Below, piece by piece: positions 5,649-10,411 of a stretch of 10,411 nt of DNA. Within the stretch, counting starts at the first letter, position 1; every line of letters starts with the position of its first letter. The position numbers were made by a program, and so were the translations under genes. The stretch is from an uncultured bacterium (GTDB lineage Bacteria; Bacteroidota; Bacteroidia; Bacteroidales; CAIWKO01): NCBI GenBank assembly GCA_903916135.1, contig CAIWVT010000554.1, positions 1 to 10,411 of the forward strand, read 5' to 3'. Below the pieces are notes generated by a model, which was not told where the DNA came from, did no database searches, and was given only the letters and a program-made list of their open reading frames with translations.

Positions 5649-8513
5649 ATGACTGAAAAAATAGACAACGCCGATATTGTTGACGACTTAGAGTATGAAG
5701 AAGAATCCGCACTTCGAGTTTACGGAGCGCGGGTTCACAATTTGCAAAACATTGACTTGGTGATTCCGCGCAACAAACTTGTGGTCATCACCGGATTGAG
5801 CGGCAGCGGAAAATCATCCCTCGCTTTCGACACCATTTATGCCGAAGGGCAACGCCGATATTTGGAAACTTTCTCCAACTATGTGCGCCAATTTATCGGC
5901 AATATCGAACGCCCCGACGTGGACAAGATTACAGGACTTAGCCCCGTGATTTCTATCGAACAAAAGTCGGCAAACAAAAATCCCCGCTCCACGGTGGGCA
6001 CCATTACGGAGATTTACGATTTCATGCGCTTGCTTTTTGCCCGCACCGCCGACGCTTATAGTCATGTGACGGGCGAAAAGATGGTACGCTATAGCGAAGC
6101 CCAAATTCAAGACTTGATTTTAAACACCTATTCCAACAAAAATGTCGTTGTCTTGGCTCCCAAAGTGAAGGGACGCAAGGGACACTATCGCGATATGTTC
6201 GAACAAATCCGCAAGCTTGGCTTTGTGAAAGTCCGCGTGGATGGTGTGATTAAAGAAATAGTGTTTGGCATGCAACTCGACCGCTACAAACAACACGACA
6301 TCGAAATTGTGATTGACAAAATTGCCATCCACGACGAAAACAAAACGCGTTTGAGCCAATCCATCCAAACGGCTTTGAAACACGGGCGAAATTCCCTCAT
6401 GGTTTGCGACACAGATATCGACAAAATCCAACATTTCAGTCGGCTGTTGATGTGCCCCACGAGCGGCATCTCTTATGATGAACCCGAACCCAATTCCTTT
6501 TCCTTCAATTCGCCCTACGGCGCTTGTCCCAAGTGTGCAGGTTTGGGCGAAATATCCGAAGTGGATATCAATAAGATAGTCCCCGATTTCACCAAAAGCA
6601 TACGCGACGGCGCTTTCATGCCCATCGGCACCTACAAGAGTTCTTGGATTTTTCATCAGTTGGAAACCATCGGCAAAAAGTATGATTTCACTTTGGATGA
6701 CGCTTTGGAAGATTTGAGCGAGCAAGCCATCAACATATTATTGTATGGCACGGACGAAATGTTTGTGGTTCGCAACGAATACTTGGGCGTTACTTCTCCC
6801 TACAAAACCTCTTTCGAAGGCATCGTCAATTTCATCATCAATCAAAATAAAGAAGCCAACTCGCCCGTCATCAAAAAATGGGCTGCGGGTTTCATGAACA
6901 AGATAGTTTGTCCCGAATGTGGCGGCGCTCGCCTCAAAAAGGAATCTTTATGTTTCAAAATAAACAACAAAACCATCGCCGACTTGGCGCATATTGATTT
7001 GCGCAAGCTGCAAGAATGGTTTGCCAATGCCGAAACCTATTTCGACGCAAGCAAATATAAGATTGCTTATGAAATTGTGCGCGAAATTCAGAACCGCATC
7101 GGCTTTTTGCTCGATGTAGGTTTGGATTATCTCGGCTTGAATCGTCCTGCGGCTACCCTCAGCGGTGGCGAATCGCAGCGCATCCGCCTTGCCACACAAA
7201 TAAGTTCGCAATTGGTCAACGTATTGTATATTTTGGATGAACCAAGCATCGGCTTGCATCAACGCGACAATCGCCGACTCATCACCGCCCTGCAAGAGTT
7301 GCGCGACATCGGCAATTCGGTCATCGTGGTGGAACACGACAGCGACACCATCTTGGCTGCCGACCATATTGTGGACATCGGTCCCGGCGGCGGCATCAAT
7401 GGCGGCTTCATCGTGGCGCAGGGAACCCCCTCCGACATCATGAAAAGCGATAGTTTGACCTCCCAATATCTCAACGGAAAAAAAGAAATCGCCGTCCCCA
7501 AACTGCGACGCCAATCCAACGGCAAGTCCATCACTTTGATGGGCGCAACAGGCAACAACCTGAAAAACGTAACTGCCATCTTCCCTTTGGGCACCCTCAT
7601 TTGCGTCACGGGCGTTTCGGGCAGCGGCAAATCAACCCTTATCAACAACACTTTATACCCCATTTTGAGCAAACATTTCTATCGTTCCGAAAAAAATGCC
7701 CTGCCTTACGCCTCGATTGAGGGCATAGAGCATATTGATAAGGTGATTGAGATTGACCAATTGCCCATCGGACGCACCCCGCGCTCCAATCCGGCGACCT
7801 ACACCGCCGTTTTCGACGACATACGCAAGCTCTTTGTGCAACTGCCCGAAGCCAAAATCCGCGGCTATCTGCCCGGAAGGTTTTCTTTTAATGTGAAGGG
7901 CGGACGTTGCGAAACCTGCAGCGGCGCGGGCGTCAGAACCATCGAAATGAATTTCCTTCCCGACGTTTATGTGCCTTGCGAAAGCTGCAACGGCAAACGC
8001 TACAACCGCGAAACCCTCGAAGTGAAGTTCAAAGGAAAATCCATCAGCGACGTGTTGGACATGAACATTGATGAGGCGGTCGGGTTCTTCTCCCAAATCC
8101 CCTCCATCCTCCAAAAGATACGCACCCTCCACGACGTAGGCTTGGGCTACATCAAACTCGGACAACAAAGTACCACGCTCTCGGGCGGCGAAGCCCAACG
8201 CGTGAAACTCGCCACCGAACTCAGCAAAAAAGATACCGGCAGAACCCTCTATATCTTGGACGAACCTACCACAGGGCTGCATTTCGAGGATGTCAACGTG
8301 CTGCTCCATGTCTTGAACAAACTTGTGGACAAAGGCAACACCGTCATCGTCATCGAACACAACCTCGACGTCATCAAAGTTGCCGACCACGTCATAGATT
8401 TGGGTCCCGAAGGCGGCGAACGCGGCGGCGAAATCGTCTGCGAAGGCACCCCCGAAGCGATTACTAAGGTGAAAAGGAGTTATACGGGGATGTTTTTGGG
8501 GGAAGTACTTTAG
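5649..8513 (+). CDS. uvrA: Excinuclease ABC subunit A (UvrA)
   Basis: The 954-residue ATPase finds bulky DNA lesions with UvrB at the start of nucleotide excision repair. Both ABC halves are complete. First half: Walker A GLSGSGKS at 49-56, zinc finger 1 at 269-296, CPEC at 421-424, signature LSGGESQR from 504, Walker B LYILDEPS with Asp530/Glu531. Second half: Walker A GVSGSGKS at 655-662, zinc finger CX2CX19CX2C at 754-780 intact, signature LSGGEAQR from 844, Walker B with Asp871/Glu872. In zinc finger 1 the second cysteine is Ser272 (CPTS instead of CPxC), leaving Cys269, Cys293 and Cys296. The N-terminus carries about 20 extra, mostly acidic residues before the conserved VYGARVHNL. The gene starts 15 bp after the transglycosylase gene with no promoter between. 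Third-position GC appears higher in its final part than in its start. Confidence 0.98.
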   Translation: MTEKIDNADIVDDLEYEEESALRVYGARVHNLQNIDLVIPRNKLVVITGLSGSGKSSLAFDTIYAEGQRRYLETFSNYVRQFIGNIERPDVDKITGLSPVISIEQKSANKNPRSTVGTITEIYDFMRLLFARTADAYSHVTGEKMVRYSEAQIQDLILNTYSNKNVVVLAPKVKGRKGHYRDMFEQIRKLGFVKVRVDGVIKEIVFGMQLDRYKQHDIEIVIDKIAIHDENKTRLSQSIQTALKHGRNSLMVCDTDIDKIQHFSRLLMCPTSGISYDEPEPNSFSFNSPYGACPKCAGLGEISEVDINKIVPDFTKSIRDGAFMPIGTYKSSWIFHQLETIGKKYDFTLDDALEDLSEQAINILLYGTDEMFVVRNEYLGVTSPYKTSFEGIVNFIINQNKEANSPVIKKWAAGFMNKIVCPECGGARLKKESLCFKINNKTIADLAHIDLRKLQEWFANAETYFDASKYKIAYEIVREIQNRIGFLLDVGLDYLGLNRPAATLSGGESQRIRLATQISSQLVNVLYILDEPSIGLHQRDNRRLITALQELRDIGNSVIVVEHDSDTILAADHIVDIGPGGGINGGFIVAQGTPSDIMKSDSLTSQYLNGKKEIAVPKLRRQSNGKSITLMGATGNNLKNVTAIFPLGTLICVTGVSGSGKSTLINNTLYPILSKHFYRSEKNALPYASIEGIEHIDKVIEIDQLPIGRTPRSNPATYTAVFDDIRKLFVQLPEAKIRGYLPGRFSFNVKGGRCETCSGAGVRTIEMNFLPDVYVPCESCNGKRYNRETLEVKFKGKSISDVLDMNIDEAVGFFSQIPSILQKIRTLHDVGLGYIKLGQQSTTLSGGEAQRVKLATELSKKDTGRTLYILDEPTTGLHFEDVNVLLHVLNKLVDKGNTVIVIEHNLDVIKVADHVIDLGPEGGERGGEIVCEGTPEAITKVKRSYTGMFLGEVL

Positions 8514-8538
8514 ACTTTTAGGGGTTTAGACTGTTAGG
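8509..8538. repeat. 16-bp-period near-duplicate spanning the uvrA stop codon
   Basis: TTTAGACTTTTAGG (8509-8522) and TTTAGACTGTTAGG (8525-8538) match at 13 of 14 bases. The first copy includes the TAG stop of uvrA (8511-8513). It looks like a short tandem duplication; no function is evident. Confidence 0.7.
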
Positions 8539-8559
8539 AAAAAGGAAGACCCAAGCTCC

Positions 8560-8584
8560 CTGCCTGCGTGATGCAGTCAGGCAG
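8560..8584. repeat. Short perfect hairpin downstream of uvrA (REP-like or terminator-like)
   Basis: CTGCCTG at 8560-8566 pairs with CAGGCAG at 8578-8584 around an 11-base loop. It is GC-rich in AT-rich surroundings and lies 47 bases after the uvrA stop. There is no following T-run, so intrinsic termination is doubtful. A dispersed palindromic repeat or an RNA 3'-end stabiliser would fit as well. Confidence 0.5.
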
Positions 8585-8650
8585 GCAAATACCAAAACCC
8601 AAATACCAAGAGAAAACACGGGGAAAACATTCCCCCACGAGCGGTACAAT

Positions 8651-8776
8651 TTCGCTGCTCGACAGCACTTTTTTGTTGCTCGACAGCACTTTTTTATTGT
8701 GCGACGGAGTTTCTGTAGTGCTCTACGGAACCTCCGTACTATGCAACGGAACTTCCGTTGTGCACTAATGCAGTTT
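8651..8776. repeat. Array 2a: six 21-bp tandem repeats with dyad symmetry
   Basis: Six contiguous 21-bp units start at 8651, 8672, 8693, 8714, 8735 and 8756. The first two differ at only two positions. Later units resemble a palindrome close to TTCCGTAGTGCACTACGGAA; the clearest is 8711-8730, where eight of ten base pairs across the dyad are Watson-Crick and one is a G-T wobble. The open frame at 8568-8768 shows the matching seven-residue period (LLDSTFL, VLYGTSV) but has no promoter or ribosome site. A 20-bp non-matching segment (8777-8796) separates this block from array 2b. Confidence 0.85.
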
Positions 8777-8796
8777 TTGTCTCCCCTATTTTAGGG

Positions 8797-9006
8797 TCTT
8801 CACGATGCAATAACCTCCGTAGAGCACTACAGAAGTTTCGTAGAGCACTACAGAAGTTTCGTTGTGGAGTAAAATTACTCCGTACAGCAATAAAATACCT
8901 CCTTATGGATACAAAACGCCTCCGTTTAGATATAAAACGCTTCCGTTGGGATGAAAAATCCTTCCTTCGAGCATTAAAAAATCCTCTGTTGCAAAGCAAA
9001 TCTATT
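8797..9006. repeat. Array 2b: ten 21-bp tandem repeats, drifting in sequence
   Basis: Units run every 21 bp from 8797 to 9006. The copies at 8818-8838 and 8839-8859 are identical; later ones (8881-8985) drift to CCTCCGT followed by AT-rich sequence such as ATAAAACGC. The orientation is the same as in array 2a. Open frames with a seven-residue period appear on both strands (8758-9033 plus, with RRALQKF repeated twice; 8739-9059 minus), which is what any 21-bp repeat without stops produces. I see no sign that they are genes. Confidence 0.85.
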
Positions 9007-9169
9007 TCATCTTTTAGGTTGGAAACTACATGAGGCAAACCATGCGTCCTGTTGGGCAATCCGATTTATTTTTATAGAGAAAATCAACAAAAATAATAAA
9101 GAATGAAATTCTACATAGCAATTTTAACTTTTTTAATAAATTTATTTTCCCCATGTCATATTAAAAGAC

Positions 9170-9177
9170 TAATTTTG
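9170..9177 (+). promoter_or_regulatory. -7 promoter element (TAATTTTG) of the 9238 gene
   Basis: TAATTTTG fits TAnnTTTG and lies 60 bases before the ATG, giving a leader of about 55 nt. No TTG is seen at the -33 distance. The 12-mer GACTAATTTTGC (9167-9178) is identical to the one at the lpdA promoter (2337-2348). Confidence 0.55.
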
Positions 9178-9237
9178 CTCTCAGAAAACTATTGATTTTC
9201 TTTAGATTAATTTATAAACCTTTAGTAATAAGCACTT

Positions 9238-9975
9238 ATGGCAATTTTAATACCACGTTCAGATTTAGACTTCGATGCATTTCAGGACAATTTTGTTATT
9301 AAAGTCAACCTTTACAAGTCGGGTTGGGGCTTATCCGCTGATGCCCTTCTCGAATGGACAAAACTAACAGTTACAGCCGGAGACAAAAAGGCTGAGTGGG
9401 TTCTTCGCTGGGCAAAAGTGAAATCCGGCGACTTTACTCATTCGGATATTGTGTTTAAAAATACTGCTCGTCACTCTTACGAAAGCGGCGATGTTAACAA
9501 CTTTGATGACACCAGTCTGAGGTTGTTTATCAATCGTTATATCCGCTTTAATACTAAGGTAAGTGCCGGACAAAAAGCCGATATTGGCATCACCATTGCT
9601 GGTGAACAAAAAAAACCGGCTCCAGGCGTTGATGGCGCCAATGTTATTCGGGAAGTTGCAGGTCAGCTTATGAAAAATGAACATCTCTTTCAGCTTAGTC
9701 TAGTCAACACTCCCGGAGTTAAAAGCCTGGCAAAGGGAACAGGAGTTGATGCAATTGAAATTTATTTGGCTTATACTGCCCCAGCCACCGTAATAGTTCC
9801 ACCTGCTGCAAATGATTATGTACAGGATGGTGAATCAAAAGGCGGTTATTACAAACGCCAATTTGTTGAAGGACAAGAAGAATTGAAAGCATGGTATAAA
9901 GCCCGCAAACGTTTTAAAGGCAGAACCAAAACCTGGGGACCCTTCAGTAAACCTTGGAATGGAACCATCTCATAA
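9238..9975 (+). CDS. Hypothetical protein, 245 residues
   Basis: The protein starts MAILIPRSDLDFDAFQDNF and has no signal peptide or membrane segment, so it is probably cytoplasmic. The first about 120 residues are aromatic-rich and likely helical (WGLSADALLEW, LRLFINRYIRFN). A Pro-rich linker (KKPAPGVDG) leads to a central region, then a second linker (TAPATVIVPPAAND), and a basic, tryptophan-containing end (KAWYKARKRFKGRTKTWGPFSKPW). The layout recalls a group of uncharacterised proteins common in Bacteroidota that begin with a (I)P-x-D-x-x-F/Y-x-x-F/Q segment and end in a small beta-rich, fibronectin-like part with a GPWS-type motif. That comparison is from memory and weak. The gene has its own promoter and a strong terminator, so it is a single-gene transcript. 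No function is assigned. Confidence 0.85.
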   Translation: MAILIPRSDLDFDAFQDNFVIKVNLYKSGWGLSADALLEWTKLTVTAGDKKAEWVLRWAKVKSGDFTHSDIVFKNTARHSYESGDVNNFDDTSLRLFINRYIRFNTKVSAGQKADIGITIAGEQKKPAPGVDGANVIREVAGQLMKNEHLFQLSLVNTPGVKSLAKGTGVDAIEIYLAYTAPATVIVPPAANDYVQDGESKGGYYKRQFVEGQEELKAWYKARKRFKGRTKTWGPFSKPWNGTIS

Positions 9976-10015
9976 GATTGTTTTTTCAGACAATTAAAAA
10001 TGCAAATTACCTAAT

Positions 10016-10057
10016 AAACTTCCGGAGATGAACATAATTCTTCGGAAGTTTTTTTTT
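10016..10057 (+). terminator. Intrinsic terminator after the 9238 gene
   Basis: AAACTTCCGGAGA (10016-10028) pairs with TCTTCGGAAGTTT (10039-10051) over 13 pairs including one G-T, around a 10-base loop. An unbroken T-run (10049-10057) follows. It begins 41 bases after the stop codon. Confidence 0.92.
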
Positions 10058-10082
10058 GGAAAAGAAAATTATTGTATCTTTG
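10056..10082 (+). promoter_or_regulatory. Bacteroidota-type promoter at the right end
   Basis: TATCTTTG at 10075-10082 is a strong TAnnTTTG match. TTG at 10056-10058 lies 16 bases upstream, slightly shorter than usual. The promoter directly abuts the terminator T-run and faces the right edge, so it starts a new transcript near 10089. Confidence 0.65.
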
Positions 10083-10088
10083 TAAAAA

Positions 10089-10300
10089 AAAGCAACACTA
10101 ATTTGAAGAAATAATTTAATGGAGTGTTATATAAAAGTGGAGTTCAGAGACCACTTTAAAAAACGGAAAAGCCGAAAATAAAAGATAAGATTTTACGGAC
10201 TATGGATAATGCTTTGAATAGCTTAGGCAATAGCCTAAAGAGATATACACGACTTAGGCACAGGTGCTCGTTGCACAACATCAAAACTTGAATGCTTTTT
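10089..10300 (+). ncRNA. Possible structured small RNA or long leader
   Basis: Downstream of the promoter there are only very short open frames: 20 residues at 10119-10181 (MECYIKVEFRDHFKKRKSRK) and 29 residues at 10202-10291 (MDNALNSLGNSLKRYTRL onward). The region has several perfect short stems: AACACT/AGTGTT (10094-10099 with 10123-10128), AAAGTGG/CCACTTT (10134-10140 with 10151-10157), TTAGGC/GCCTAA with an AATA loop (10223-10228 with 10233-10238), and GTGC/GCAC (10264-10267 with 10273-10276). It does not match tmRNA, RNase P or tRNA as I know them. The 3' end is not defined; 10300 is approximate. It may instead be the leader of a gene beyond the window, or may code for one of the tiny peptides. 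I see nothing else up to 10411. Confidence 0.25.
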
Positions 10301-10411
10301 TCATTCCATTTTTAATGATATTTTTCATTTGGATAAAACTGCTTGCCCAAGAACTAACCTGAAAAATATAGAAAGCACTTTATATTCTAAAAATTGAAAG
10401 AAAAATGATAA

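Noticed and set aside
7653..8390. 245-residue minus-strand open frame inside uvrA, and similar long minus frames at 6120-6725 and 6948-7514
   Set aside because: They lie antisense to fully conserved UvrA coding sequence and arise from its codon bias; no family resemblance or promoter.
469..9006. CRISPR arrays
   Set aside because: The units are contiguous 21-bp repeats with no unique spacers, and no cas genes are present.
8568..9059. Open frames of 66, 91 and 106 residues around array 2 as genes
   Set aside because: They are products of a stop-free 21-bp repeat read on both strands; they overlap each other and lack start signals.

Overview
The window looks like a chromosomal segment from a member of the Bacteroidota, probably Bacteroidales-like. 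The main evidence is promoters of the phylum's TAnnTTTG type placed sensibly ahead of genes, with A-rich start regions instead of strong Shine-Dalgarno sequences. The protein families (UvrA, MltD-like transglycosylase, stand-alone Lpd) are in keeping with this. Species-level placement is not possible from the sequence alone.

Layout. Bases 1-211 hold the start of a leftward gene of unknown function that runs off the window, with a very good promoter at 294-323. A long gene-free stretch (212-1076) follows and contains a 13-unit degenerate array of 21-bp tandem repeats. Then come five rightward housekeeping-type genes: a membrane-anchored PHP-domain protein (1077-2273), dihydrolipoyl dehydrogenase lpdA (2373-3764), dTDP-4-dehydrorhamnose 3,5-epimerase rfbC/rmlC (3834-4379), a membrane-anchored lytic transglycosylase (4620-5633) and uvrA (5649-8513). 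Only the last two are close enough (15 bp) to look co-transcribed. Between rfbC and the transglycosylase lies a nested inverted repeat (18-bp outer arms, 15-bp inner arms).

After uvrA there is a second gene-free stretch (8514-9237). It has a 7-bp-stem hairpin and a second, related array of 21-bp repeats (6 units, a 20-bp spacer, then 10 units). A promoter and a 245-residue protein of unknown function (9238-9975) follow, closed by a textbook intrinsic terminator at 10016-10057. A strong promoter at 10056-10082 then drives a stretch with only tiny open frames and several short hairpins. This could be a small RNA or the leader of a gene beyond the edge.

The genes do not form one pathway: they cover central metabolism, envelope sugar synthesis, peptidoglycan turnover and DNA repair. 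The most unusual content is non-coding. The two 21-bp arrays flank the housekeeping block, point the same way, share a TGCACTACG core, and in the second array the units are near-palindromes spaced two helical turns apart. No defence system, mobile-element protein or biosynthetic cluster was seen.
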